Made by a program: the position numbers and the translations under genes | Assembly: GCA_052389915.1 (NCBI GenBank) | Contig: JBQTHL010000012.1 | Span: 68,492-132,491 of the forward strand | Length of the DNA stretch: 64,000 nt | Direction: 5' to 3' | DNA from: Panacagrimonas sp052389915 | Lineage (GTDB): Bacteria; Pseudomonadota; Gammaproteobacteria; Nevskiales; Nevskiaceae | In this document: piece by piece, positions 50,772 through 60,769 of the stretch | How the letters are laid out: every line of letters starts with the position of its first letter | How positions within the stretch are numbered: position 1 is the first letter of the stretch | Notes under the pieces: generated by a model | What the model was told of the DNA's origin: nothing | Seen by the model: the letters and a program-made list of their open reading frames with translations, nothing else | The model's database searches: none

Positions 50772-51704
50772 TCAAGTGGCATGCCCGCGCATCGTCAACG
50801 ATTGCGCACCCACGCGGCTGACGCGATCGGTAAACGCTCCCATCACGATCGAAGGATTGTGTTGCTCGCGCCTCAGCAGATACGTCGTCAGCGTTGCCGA
50901 ACGATCGATCAGCGGTCGCACCACGACCGACTCGTGCCGCCAGTCTGCGACGTAAGCCTCGCTGGAGAAACCTACTCCGTAGCCAGCCGCCACCAGGGTC
51001 AGCATCAGATGGTGCGTGGTAACGTACTCAGCCACCGTCATCCGTGCATCCGCTAGGCGCAGCGCTCGTTCAAACTGCCGGCTACACCCTTCCCGAATTT
51101 CTGGGTGGCACAGCACCAGCGGATAGTTCACCACTTCCTCTATCGGCACCCGGCGGTACGCCAGCAGCGGATGCCGGGCCGGAATCGCCACCACCAAGGC
51201 GTCCTGCCAAGCCGGCTCAGCTACCAATCCGGACTCGACGTGATCACCCAGCGAAAATCCAACGTCATACAGACCCACCTGCAATCCGGCCATCAGTTGT
51301 TCAAAGGTGGTCGTGAATAGGCGGATTCCAGTTTCTGGTTCTTCATTCCGGCTCATTGCCAGCAGTGCCGACAACCGGGCCGGGCCGATATCGTCCGACA
51401 GCGCGATGCGTAGCGTGTGCCGGTATCCGGCTGCCGCTGCGCGCGCCCTGGCTTGGGCCTGCTCGAAGGTCAGCAGCAACCGCTGCGCATCTTCCAGGAA
51501 GACCTCTCCTGCCCAGGTCAGGCGCGAGCCACGCGGCGATCGCTCCACCAGCGACACACCCAACTCCGTCTCTAGCTTGCGAATCCCACGCGATAGGGGA
51601 GACTGTTCGATGTGCAATCGGCGGGCTGCGCGGCGGAAGTTTAATTCCTTCGCCACGGTGACGAAATTGCGAAGCAGGCGCAGAGTCAAGGGCGCTCTCA
51701 CCAT
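50772..51704 (-). CDS. LysR-family transcriptional regulator
   Basis: This 310-aa protein has an N-terminal winged helix-turn-helix (LRLLRNFVTVAKELNFRRAA, then RRLHIEQSPLSRGIRKLETE; residues 8-47) and a substrate-binding domain from about residue 92 with DVGFSLGDHVESGLVAEPAW. It is of CbnR/BenM-like size. In ICEclc a LysR regulator (TciR) near the same end controls transfer competence, but a cargo role for the neighbouring metal genes is equally possible. I see no adjacent divergent target gene; the DUF411 operon ends 169 bp upstream. Confidence 0.88.
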   Translation of the reverse strand: MVRAPLTLRLLRNFVTVAKELNFRRAARRLHIEQSPLSRGIRKLETELGVSLVERSPRGSRLTWAGEVFLEDAQRLLLTFEQAQARARAAAAGYRHTLRIALSDDIGPARLSALLAMSRNEEPETGIRLFTTTFEQLMAGLQVGLYDVGFSLGDHVESGLVAEPAWQDALVVAIPARHPLLAYRRVPIEEVVNYPLVLCHPEIREGCSRQFERALRLADARMTVAEYVTTHHLMLTLVAAGYGVGFSSEAYVADWRHESVVVRPLIDRSATLTTYLLRREQHNPSIVMGAFTDRVSRVGAQSLTMRGHAT

Positions 51705-51873
51705 CGATATGTAATCCGTGAACCGGATTGCCCATGCGGCGATTGTTGACTCGGGACGATACTCCTCGGCTGCCTGGAATCAGCTGCCCGAGAATAGGCC
51801 AACGCAAACGACGGCCGATTCTTTGATATGTCGATTGCTGAAGGGCCAGTTTGGCAAGGCAACTCCAAATGAC

Positions 51874-52407
51874 TCATGGCTCTTCTTCTCCCGAATGCCG
51901 AGAGAAGACCGTGGTATCCCCGTTCGGCTGAAAGAGCAGCACCTCATATGGATTGCGCCTCCTGCTGAACTCGCGCATTCCAGGGGAAGCGCCAGGCATG
52001 CCCGGCAGTGCCAATCCCCTTGCGGAAGGTCTCTGCGCCAGTAACCGCTTGATATCGTCGGCTGGAACATGTCCTTCGATTACGTAACCTTCTATAAGTG
52101 CCGTATGACAAGCGTGCAGAGGTTTAGGGACACCGAAGAGGCGATGAATCTGAGCGTGGTCGCGGGTTACGCGGTCGTCCACCTCAAACCCGTGGCGTTC
52201 GAGATAGTTGCTCCAGTTGACGCAGCATCGGCAGGTCATCGACCGATAAGAGATGACGGGGACGTGCGGGGCATTCGCCGGCAGGTGCTTCGCCGCGCCC
52301 GCAACGAGGCCTGCCAGCAGGCTCAGGCACGCGATGAGCCCAAGCGTCCTGCGCGGCACTGCCTGCGCGCAGCGACGGCCCGCTTTTCGACTTCGGCGCT
52401 GATTCAT
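51874..52407 (-). CDS. DUF411 exported metal-binding protein
   Basis: This 177-aa protein has a twin-arginine-poor basic N-terminus (NQRRSRKAGRRCAQAVPRRT) and one hydrophobic segment (about residues 22-40). The DUF411 core follows: VISYRSMTCRCCVNWSNYLE, CHTALIEGYVIEGHVPADDI and GLALPGMPGASPGMREFSRR. The C-x-C-C cysteines and the CHT motif are metal ligands in this family, usually linked to copper or other soft metals. It is the last gene of the minus-strand metal block. Confidence 0.9.
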   Translation of the reverse strand: MNQRRSRKAGRRCAQAVPRRTLGLIACLSLLAGLVAGAAKHLPANAPHVPVISYRSMTCRCCVNWSNYLERHGFEVDDRVTRDHAQIHRLFGVPKPLHACHTALIEGYVIEGHVPADDIKRLLAQRPSARGLALPGMPGASPGMREFSRRRNPYEVLLFQPNGDTTVFSRHSGEEEP

Positions 52408-52466
52408 CAAAAGTGCTGCGGCGTGGCAAGTGGCGCCCGAATCGATCGGGCGCCACTCGAATCTCG

Positions 52467-53744
52467 TCAGTGCGCGTGTGCCGCGGCGCCAACCCAGGTA
52501 ACCCCGACGGGTGCGAAGCCGAGTTCGACATGCCCGACCACCTCCAGTGCTTCAAGGTCGACGACGACAACGGCCTGCTCGGCAGCGTCATTGATGTAAG
52601 CCCGATCGTCCGCAACACTCACCGCGATACGGGGCCCCGTCGCACCCGTGGCGACACTGTTGAGTACCTTCACACTTCCGCGGCGCGAGAAGTCGCCAGC
52701 CTCCAGCACATGCAGCGTTCCAGTGTTATCGAGAATCAGCAGGTGTTCGGCATGGCCGTCGAACGTGTGCTGTAGGCGATTCACGGGCGATCCGTCGGAT
52801 GCCGTCGCGCCGGCCGACCAGTCGACTTCGGTCGCCGTCTTCGCCGAGGGATCGATGGCATAGAGCGTGCCATCCCCCGCGAAGGCAGCGAAGTCCGCCA
52901 CATCCGGATGCCCAGCCACCTGCGAGATGCGCTCGGGTGTCAGCACCTTGGTATCGACGAACGTTGTGCCCGCCTGCTCGATCACGAGCACGCCGTCCGT
53001 GCAGCCGAAAGCGGAATAGGCGTCGTTTGAAGCCCCACCGTGCAGATTCAGGCACGGCGTCTCAAAGCGCTGCTCCGCATGGTAATGGTCGCCGTGACGT
53101 TCATAGAGCCGGACGGCGGTGCGGGTCGCGCCAGTGGCGAATTCCTCTGCGGTGTAGTCGATCGACAGCACGTAGTCTCCGCGCGCTTCCGCAATGCCAT
53201 GCACCGGTGCCGGTAATGACTGCTGCGCCTCCAGCGTTCCCGTTCCCAGGCTCTCGTCGGAGAACACCTGAATCGTGGCGTTGTTTGTACCCTCGCCGTC
53301 GTAGAAGAGCGCCGCCAGTTCTTCGTGCGGGCGATAGTGCGCAGGCTTGGTTCCCGTGAGCACCAAGCTGAGCAGCGACGGCGCTTCGACGTCGATATGA
53401 TCCTCATGCGCAAAGATACCGCCGTCGATGAAGTTCACCTGCCCTCCCGCCGCCTGCAGCACGACGGCGTAGCGATTGTCCGGGCTGGAATAGACGGCGC
53501 TGGGTTCATGGGCAAGCGCCAGGTCGCTGACGACTTCGTTCTCGCTCAAATCGTAGACAACCGCTTTCGAGTTCGCACCATCGGCGCGGCCGACGACTAG
53601 ACGTCCCTCAGAACTTTCCTCGTGTTGGTGCCCGTCGCCCTCGCGCAGCGAGTCATCGTCATTGCAGGCGCTCAGGCCCGCAACTGCAAGGGCCAGAACG
53701 GATAAGCGCGTCCATTGCGCTAAGGAAAGCGAAACATTCAGCAT
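52467..53744 (-). CDS. AztD/YncE-like beta-propeller metal lipoprotein
   Basis: This 425-aa lipoprotein has a signal with LAVAGLSAC (lipobox, C27), then a His/Glu-rich N-terminus (GDGHQHEESSEG, about residues 36-47). The body consists of repeated blades with the YncE-type pattern (SPDNRYAVVLQAAGGQVNFI, VVYDLSENEVV), and further His pairs occur (FAHEDH, RHGDHYHAE). AztD-type propellers carry zinc to a binding protein or receptor; the histidines and the adjacent ZnuD-like receptor support that. RBS AGGAG lies 7 nt before ATG 53744. Confidence 0.78.
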   Translation of the reverse strand: MLNVSLSLAQWTRLSVLALAVAGLSACNDDDSLREGDGHQHEESSEGRLVVGRADGANSKAVVYDLSENEVVSDLALAHEPSAVYSSPDNRYAVVLQAAGGQVNFIDGGIFAHEDHIDVEAPSLLSLVLTGTKPAHYRPHEELAALFYDGEGTNNATIQVFSDESLGTGTLEAQQSLPAPVHGIAEARGDYVLSIDYTAEEFATGATRTAVRLYERHGDHYHAEQRFETPCLNLHGGASNDAYSAFGCTDGVLVIEQAGTTFVDTKVLTPERISQVAGHPDVADFAAFAGDGTLYAIDPSAKTATEVDWSAGATASDGSPVNRLQHTFDGHAEHLLILDNTGTLHVLEAGDFSRRGSVKVLNSVATGATGPRIAVSVADDRAYINDAAEQAVVVVDLEALEVVGHVELGFAPVGVTWVGAAAHAH

Positions 53745-53843
53745 GGCAATCTCCTGATGAGTGGAAGACCGGCCGCGAGCGGACGCCGCGAGCCGGGTGT
53801 CGCAGAAAAAAAGAAGCGCGGAACGATCAGCCCTTGGGGCGCG

Positions 53844-56069
53844 TTATGAGGACGCGCCGCCGAAGTCGAAGCGCATGCCGACGAATATCGATCGGCCCGG
53901 CTGAGGCGAGATGTCCTTGAGGAAGGACGTGCTCAAGCGTTGCTTCTCGTCGAGCAGATTTCGCCCGCGGGCGTACAGCGTGAGATCGGTTCCGCCGGCG
54001 CGTAGCGTGTAACCGAGGTCCGCCGATAACAGGTCATGCCCCGGTGTCTGTGTCTCCAGCGGCGCAGTACGGTCCTGTTCCATCACACGCGTGTAGCCTA
54101 GTCCCGCGGAAACAGGGCCCAGGCCTGCTTCGGCTGCCACGCCCAGACGTACGGGCGTGATGCGCGGCAGGTTCTCGCTACCGGAGGCAAGGCGCGCGCG
54201 CACGATGTCGCCGAAGCCGCGGATGCTCAGCCGATAGGATGCGGTCTGCACGATCTGCAGTCGCGTGGAGATCTCTGCCCCATAGAACTCCGCTTCTCGC
54301 TGCCGGAAATCCAGCAGCAGCAGTTCGCCATTCGGGTCGAAGTCACCCGATTCGCTCACGCGGTCAGCGACACCGTCCTGACTGAGATTGCCGCTACCGT
54401 CGGCATTCAGCCCGGCATCAACTTCCTGCAGATAGATATAGTCGTTAATGCGATTGTAGAAAGCGCCTAGGTCCCAGCTCCAACGTCCGCCGTCACGGCC
54501 CAGACCGATATCGATGCTGTTGGCCGTCTCTGGGTCGAGCGCAAGCGAGCCGCGCTCGAAAGCTGATGTGGCCACGTGTGGGCCATAGGCATACAGCTCT
54601 TCGATGGCGGGGGCACGCTGAGCGTGTTGTGCATTCACGCGCAGGTGCAGATGAGAGCCGAGCAGAAAATTGGCGCCGGTGGACAAGCTATAAGGCGCGA
54701 AGTCGCGATCCGGAACCGCCGATGGCTGGGGCGTATGTGTAACGCTATCGATGCGCACACCCGCCTCGAAACGGTGCCGGCCGAACTCGCGCCCTTCGAT
54801 CAGAAAGACGCCGATGTCGCGCGTGACCGATGGCGGCACGAAGGCTTCGAGTCCGACCGCCCCGAAGTCGCGGTGCTTAACCTGCACGCCGCCGATCCCT
54901 ACCCACTGCGACAGGGGCTGGTGCTGAAGCTGTACGCGGCCTTCGACCTCTTGCACATCGAAGGTCGTACCGACCTCACCTTCGGGTGTGATTTCGCGAT
55001 GGCGATAGTCGTTGACACCCACGCGCGCTTCGAGGCTGTCAAAACCACCGAAAGGCTCGCGCAACAGTCCGCGTAGATCGACCCGGGTTTGTTCGAGGTC
55101 GATGCGCACGCCATCATGGCTCTGTTCGGCTTCATCGTCATGCACCTCGCCTTCTTCGTGCGCGTGCGTGTGCCCTGCAATGCCGTAGTTGCTCTCGAAG
55201 CGGGTGACTGCCGCACCGAGCATGCCGCGGTCGTTTGCCCAAGCGGCGGACGCTCCCAGGTTTTCCGTTTTCAGGCTGCTGTTCTGCAGCACGCCGTAGC
55301 GCTCGGGCTCCTCTTCAGCGTGCTCGTCGCCGTGGTCATGATCGTGGGCGAGGCCGGCCCGCGTGGCGTAGCCTGGAATCGAGAAGTCGTCGGCATCGCG
55401 CAAGCTGTACTGCACACCAAACTGGAATTCACCTACACCGTAGCGAGCGCGAGCTGCTGTGTTCGTTTCATCGCCGTTATCGCCATAAGAAAAATTTCCA
55501 CGCATCCGAAGGCCGGGCGTGACGGTATCCGGCAGACGGTCGTCTACCAGATTGACCACACCGGCCGAAGCCGCACCGCCGTAGATGAGCGTGGCAGGGC
55601 CTTTGATGACTTCCACCTGGTCTGCACCGAGCGGGTCTACGGTGGCGGCATGATCAGCACTGATGGCAGATGCATCCATCGAGCCGATGCCATTTTCCAG
55701 AATCTGCACGCGCGGCCCGCCTTGGCCTCGAATGACAGGCCGGCCGACTCCAGGGCCGAAGCTTGCATTGCCAATTCCGGGGCGATTCGCGAGCACGTCG
55801 CCAATCGTTCCATGGCGATTCCGCTCGAGTTCTTCGCCGGTTAGTACGTCCACAGGCTGCACAAGCGCGTCAGCGCTGTGACCGAAAGGGCTCGCCTCTA
55901 CGACGATGGTTTCGAGCAGTGTGGGAGCTTCGGTTCGCACTCTTTCGTCCGCAGCCACCACCTGCGGGAAGACGAGCGCAGTCAGCGCCACGGGGCTCCA
56001 GACCGCAAACAGAGAGACCTGCATTGCCATTTGTGGCGCCGGAGGGCGGCGCCTATGCAGTGATTTCAT
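53844..56069 (-). CDS. ZnuD-like TonB-dependent receptor with His-rich loops
   Basis: This 741-aa outer-membrane receptor has a signal (ending VVAADE), a plug domain from about residue 50 (TIVVEASPF as TonB-box region; LANRPGIGNASFGPGVGRPV; GPATLIYGGAASAGVVNLVD) and a 22-strand barrel ending MRFDFGGASS, with terminal-strand hydrophobics near the end. Two extracellular segments are His/Asp/Glu-rich: AHDHDHGDEHAEEE (about 242-255) and GHTHAHEEGEVHDDEAEQSH (about 297-317). Such loops capture Zn2+, as in ZnuD. A Zur-type box lies upstream of its operon at 56418. Confidence 0.87.
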   Translation of the reverse strand: MKSLHRRRPPAPQMAMQVSLFAVWSPVALTALVFPQVVAADERVRTEAPTLLETIVVEASPFGHSADALVQPVDVLTGEELERNRHGTIGDVLANRPGIGNASFGPGVGRPVIRGQGGPRVQILENGIGSMDASAISADHAATVDPLGADQVEVIKGPATLIYGGAASAGVVNLVDDRLPDTVTPGLRMRGNFSYGDNGDETNTAARARYGVGEFQFGVQYSLRDADDFSIPGYATRAGLAHDHDHGDEHAEEEPERYGVLQNSSLKTENLGASAAWANDRGMLGAAVTRFESNYGIAGHTHAHEEGEVHDDEAEQSHDGVRIDLEQTRVDLRGLLREPFGGFDSLEARVGVNDYRHREITPEGEVGTTFDVQEVEGRVQLQHQPLSQWVGIGGVQVKHRDFGAVGLEAFVPPSVTRDIGVFLIEGREFGRHRFEAGVRIDSVTHTPQPSAVPDRDFAPYSLSTGANFLLGSHLHLRVNAQHAQRAPAIEELYAYGPHVATSAFERGSLALDPETANSIDIGLGRDGGRWSWDLGAFYNRINDYIYLQEVDAGLNADGSGNLSQDGVADRVSESGDFDPNGELLLLDFRQREAEFYGAEISTRLQIVQTASYRLSIRGFGDIVRARLASGSENLPRITPVRLGVAAEAGLGPVSAGLGYTRVMEQDRTAPLETQTPGHDLLSADLGYTLRAGGTDLTLYARGRNLLDEKQRLSTSFLKDISPQPGRSIFVGMRFDFGGASS

Positions 56070-56129
56070 TATTGATCCTCAGGCACACAGCAGAAGCCAC
56101 GCTCGCGCGCGGCGTTACAAAGCGGTTTG

Positions 56130-56411
56130 CTACAGCGCCTGAGGGGGAGGGCCGCGAATGGAGAGACGCGGCACCGAGACCGCTGCCGTGAGGGCATGCT
56201 CTGCCGCAATGAAAATCTGTCGGATGCGTTCGAACGCGGCATGCAGGGGTGCTGGCAGCGCCGCGCGGCAGATTTTGTGCAGATGTACACACAGCGCGCA
56301 CTCCACGTCGTCGGATGACGTGGAGTGCTCCCCCGCATGCGCAGACGACAGCCACTGTCCGAACAACAGTGGCGCGATAAGCAGGAGTGCTTTGATAAGC
56401 GAACGGGCCAT
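56130..56411 (-). CDS. Small exported protein preceding the receptor (DUF2946-like?)
   Basis: This 93-aa protein has a signal peptide (MARSLIKALLLIAPLLFGQW, cut after AHA). The mature part has the cysteine/histidine segment VECALCVHLHKICRAALP, with a CxxC and two His that could bind metal. Small secreted proteins of DUF2946-like look often precede metal-uptake TonB receptors. The assignment is tentative. It is the first gene of the minus-strand metal block, with the Zur-type box 7 bp before its ATG. Confidence 0.6.
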   Translation of the reverse strand: MARSLIKALLLIAPLLFGQWLSSAHAGEHSTSSDDVECALCVHLHKICRAALPAPLHAAFERIRQIFIAAEHALTAAVSVPRLSIRGPPPQAL

Positions 56412-56417
56412 TGTGAC

Positions 56418-56432
56418 TGTTATAACATAACA
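56418..56432. promoter_or_regulatory. Zur-box-like palindrome 1
   Basis: TGTTATAACATAACA has perfect 6-bp arms (TGTTAT / ATAACA) around AAC, matching the known proteobacterial Zur operator pattern. It lies between the divergent exported-protein gene (start 56411) and the flavoprotein gene (start 56551) and may control both. Confidence 0.75.
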
Positions 56433-56550
56433 ACAAGTGTTCCCGCCACGAAGAGCCGATCGAATCCCGGTGCTCGATCATCGCGCTTTCTGGCAAGGCT
56501 TCACCGGATAGCTTCAATCGTCGTATTTGCGTCGCCCGAGGACTTTTCCC

Positions 56551-57456
56551 ATGAATGCTGAAACTGCTCCGGCGCACTTCGATGCCATCGTGATCGGAGG
56601 GAGCTACGCCGGCTTGTCCGCCGCGCCGCAGCTGGCGCGTGCGCGTCGGCGCGTGCTGGTGATCGATGCCGGGTTGCGGCGCAACCGTTTTGCGACGTCT
56701 TCACATGGCTTTCTGGGTCGCGACGGTCATCCGGCCGAGGCCATCGCGGAAGATGGGCGTGCACAGTTGCTCGCCTATCCGTCCGTGCAGTGGCTGGAAG
56801 CCACGGCCGCGCATGCGGAGCCAGTGGGCGACGGCTTTGCCATTGAGGAAGCGTCGGGCCGGCGTTTCAAAGCACGGCGTCTGGTACTGGCAACGGGTGT
56901 GACGGATGAACTTCCTGATCTGGAAGGGCTTGCGCAGCGGTGGGGAAAGAGCGTCTTCCATTGCCCGTACTGCCACGGCTACGAGTTGGACGAGGGGCAT
57001 ATCGGTGTGCTGGCTGTAGGCTCTGTCTCGCTGCACCACGCACTAATGCTGCCGGACTGGGGCAGGGTCACCTTCTTCACCAACGATGCTTTCGTGCCCG
57101 ATGAGGCACAGCGCTCGGCGCTGCAGGCGCGCGGCGTGACAATAGAACCCGTGCGTGCCGCCCGCATGATCGAGACAGCGACCATCGAATTGATCGACGG
57201 ACGACACGTTGATCTGGCCGGCTTGTTCGTCGCAAGCCGTACCCGCATGGCCAGCCCCATCGCTGAACGTCTGGGATGCGCATTCGAGGAAGGGCCGTTG
57301 GGATCGTACATCCGTACAGACGACGTTAAAGCGACCTCGATTCCAGGCGTATTTGCATGTGGGGACGCGGCCCGCATGGCGAGCAGTGTTGCGTTCGCGG
57401 TAGGTGACGGCATGCAGGCCGGCACGGCTGCGCATCGGTCGCTGATCTTTCCATGA
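56551..57456 (+). CDS. Thioredoxin-reductase-like FAD/NAD(P) oxidoreductase
   Basis: This 301-aa flavoprotein has an N-terminal FAD-binding site (DAIVIGGSYAGLSAAPQLAR, residues 9-28; the usual GxGxxG reads GGSYAG), LATGVTDELPDLEGL, and a redox pair CPYC near residues 138-141 (HCPYCHGYEL). The terminal SIPGVFACGDAARMASSVAF is FAD-binding. The catalytic Cys pair sits in the TrxR-type position, but the NADPH domain is short. GAGGA precedes ATG 56551. It is divergent from the zinc receptor operon and shares its Zur-type box, so a redox role in metal release is possible. Confidence 0.85.
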   Translation: MNAETAPAHFDAIVIGGSYAGLSAAPQLARARRRVLVIDAGLRRNRFATSSHGFLGRDGHPAEAIAEDGRAQLLAYPSVQWLEATAAHAEPVGDGFAIEEASGRRFKARRLVLATGVTDELPDLEGLAQRWGKSVFHCPYCHGYELDEGHIGVLAVGSVSLHHALMLPDWGRVTFFTNDAFVPDEAQRSALQARGVTIEPVRAARMIETATIELIDGRHVDLAGLFVASRTRMASPIAERLGCAFEEGPLGSYIRTDDVKATSIPGVFACGDAARMASSVAFAVGDGMQAGTAAHRSLIFP

Positions 57457-57871
57457 TGTCGTGCCGACTTGCCGGGTTCACCGACGCCAAGCCGTGATGA
57501 GCATCCGCTGCTTCATCAGGGGGGCGAAACCATCTTATCGACAGGCTGCGGGGATAAGCCTGTGAGTAAGCTTGTGAGGTAAGGCGGCAACCCTTGAAAT
57601 CCATTGGCCTTGCTTCGGTTATGAACAAAAAGTTGCCAAGGTTCTCAGAGTCGGCGGTCTGACGAATACTCCGATTGCTTCGTCAGCTTTATTTCCCCCG
57701 ACCTGCCGCTTCGGATGCAAACAACAGCGCCACTTGGCTTTGCAGGGGCGCTTCTCGGAAGGGTCTCATGCGCTCCGGGGCTGCGGGCCTTAATCTGAAA
57801 AGTGATGTTATAACATGCAACATCGGTATTCTGATTGTGGCCGAACCTCGTCTTTCAATTGGGAACGCACC
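57457..57871. other. Intergenic region upstream of the TolB-like gene
   Basis: This 415-bp gap has no convincing gene. It contains the second Zur-type box (57804-57822) and TTATC...GATAA inverted repeats near 57535-57556. No T-tract follows those, so I do not call a terminator. Confidence 0.5.
57804..57822. promoter_or_regulatory. Zur-box-like palindrome 2
   Basis: GATGTTATAACATGCAACA contains the perfect 12-bp palindrome ATGTTATAACAT (57805-57816). Its first 11 bases, TGTTATAACAT, are identical to box 1. It lies 50 bp before the TolB-like gene ATG and thus heads the ZigA-like/ABC/folE operon. Confidence 0.72.
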
Positions 57872-58813
57872 ATGTTCAACGCTGTTTCAAAGGCTGTTCG
57901 TCACACTGTGCTCGGCGTGCTGGTTCCATTGGCCCTGCTGTCCGCGTGCTCCGATGATGACGATCCGCAACGCCTGCCCGATGTCTCTTGGCTTGAGGGC
58001 ACCATCGCCTTCGTCTGCGAGTACGGCGACGGCGACAACGACGAGCTGTGCCTGATGAACGCGGACGGCAGCAAGGTCCGCCGCATCACCGATAACCCCG
58101 GTCCGGATCGCGCGCCAACGTGGAATGCCGAGGGCACGCAGCTGGCGTTCAACAGCCGGCGCGATCCCCACGCCGACCGGCCACAGATTTATCGCTACGA
58201 CGTCGCGAGCGGCGAGATCCGGCGCCTCACGAATGGCGAACTCGAAGACCAGCGCGCGTCGTGGACGCCGGACGGGGAGGCGGTGGTGTTCCAGCGCGGC
58301 AACTTCACGATCGGCTACGAGCTGTTCCTGCAATCCGTTGCCGGCGGTCCTCCGCAGCAACTCACCGACAACCCGGGGCGGATCAACGCCGCAGGCTCCT
58401 ACGCGCCTGATGGTTCCGCGCTCGCGCTGCAGTCCAACCGCGACGAGACCGGACTGTTCCCGTTCTCGACCTACGTGGTCGACACCGCCAGCAGCAACGT
58501 GACGCGGCTGGCAACGGAGATCGCCGAATCCCATGACGGGCCGCGCTGGTCGCCGTCGGGCGATCGCATCGCGTTCTCGGCGGGCGGCGATCTCTACGTC
58601 ATCACCGTCGCCACCGGTGCCGTCACCACCGTGACCGACGACGACTTCTCGGATTCCTCGCCGGCCTGGTCGCCGGATGGCCGCATGCTGGTGTTCCAGT
58701 CGGATCGCTTCGACGAGGATCTGACGACGATTCACGTCATCGATCTTGAGACGCGCGAGATCGGCGACCTGGGCGAAGGGCGGACCCCGGTGTGGAGTCC
58801 GATCGAGTTCTGA
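57872..58813 (+). CDS. TolB-like beta-propeller lipoprotein
   Basis: This 313-aa lipoprotein has a signal ending LALLSAC (C27). Six PD40-type blades are visible (NADGSKVRRITDNPGPDRAP, TPDGEAVVFQRG, SPSGDRIAFSAGGDLYVITV, SPDGRMLVFQSDRF). It is shorter than TolB (about 430 aa) and lacks the TolB N-terminal domain, so it is a propeller-only relative. It lies 50 bp after the Zur box and 29 bp before the ZigA-like GTPase. Its job is not shown; scaffolding or metal handling in the periplasm are possible. Confidence 0.82.
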   Translation: MFNAVSKAVRHTVLGVLVPLALLSACSDDDDPQRLPDVSWLEGTIAFVCEYGDGDNDELCLMNADGSKVRRITDNPGPDRAPTWNAEGTQLAFNSRRDPHADRPQIYRYDVASGEIRRLTNGELEDQRASWTPDGEAVVFQRGNFTIGYELFLQSVAGGPPQQLTDNPGRINAAGSYAPDGSALALQSNRDETGLFPFSTYVVDTASSNVTRLATEIAESHDGPRWSPSGDRIAFSAGGDLYVITVATGAVTTVTDDDFSDSSPAWSPDGRMLVFQSDRFDEDLTTIHVIDLETREIGDLGEGRTPVWSPIEF

Positions 58814-58842
58814 TGCGCGTCTGAGCCTTGCGGAGACATCCC

Positions 58843-60060
<1,218 letters not shown>

Positions 60061-60062
60061 CG

Positions 60063-60764
60063 ATGCTACGAGCAGAGAAACTGGGCAAAATCTACGGTGC
60101 CAATGCCGCACTTCGCGATCTCGATCTGCACATCCGTGCGGGCGACATCTACTGCCTGCTCGGCGCCAATGGCGCCGGCAAGACCACGACCATCAACTTG
60201 TTTCTCGGCTTCGTGCAACCGAGCAGCGGATCGGTTTCCGTGGATGGCATCAATGCGGCCATACAGCAGGTGGAAGCGCGCGCCAGGCTTGCTTACATTC
60301 CGGAACAGGTGAACCTGTATCCGCTGCTCAGCGGACGCGAAAACCTTGACTACTTCGCGCGTCTGGCAGGCGTTGCGCTCGATCGCGCTGCCGGCGACGC
60401 GCTGTTCCGGCGCGCAGGCCTCGAGGTGGCCGCCGCGGATCGCCGTATCGGCGGTTACTCGAAGGGCATGCGGCAGAAGGTCGGCATCGCGATCGCGCTG
60501 GCGAAGAATGCCAAGGCGCTGCTACTGGACGAACCTCTATCGGGTCTCGACCCACATGCGGCCAACGAGTTCTGCGTGCAGCTCAGATCGCTGCGCGAAT
60601 CCGGCGTGGCGGTATTGATGGCAACGCACGACTTGTTCCGTGCGCGCGAACTCGGCGGTCGCATTGGGATCATGAAGCAAGGCCGTTTGGTCGATGAGCG
60701 AGACGCGACGAGCGTTACCGCCACCGAGTTGGAGCAGCTGTACCTCACGCACATGCAGGAGTGA
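60063..60764 (+). CDS. ABC transporter ATP-binding protein
   Basis: This 233-aa ABC ATPase has Walker A GANGAGKTTTINLFLG (about residues 34-49), Q-loop EQVNLYP, signature GGYSKGMRQKVGIAIAL and Walker B ALLLDEPLSGLDP with H-loop MATHD. It is of the ABC-2 exporter class (CcmA/NatA-like). The start lies 2 bp after the GTPase stop and the next gene overlaps its stop, so it belongs to the same operon as the two permeases. Confidence 0.93.
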   Translation: MLRAEKLGKIYGANAALRDLDLHIRAGDIYCLLGANGAGKTTTINLFLGFVQPSSGSVSVDGINAAIQQVEARARLAYIPEQVNLYPLLSGRENLDYFARLAGVALDRAAGDALFRRAGLEVAAADRRIGGYSKGMRQKVGIAIALAKNAKALLLDEPLSGLDPHAANEFCVQLRSLRESGVAVLMATHDLFRARELGGRIGIMKQGRLVDERDATSVTATELEQLYLTHMQE

Positions 60765-60769
60765 TGCGC

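Noticed and set aside
57533..57559. TTATC...GATAA hairpin as a terminator after the flavoprotein gene
   Set aside because: The stem is short, the loop long and no T-tract follows.
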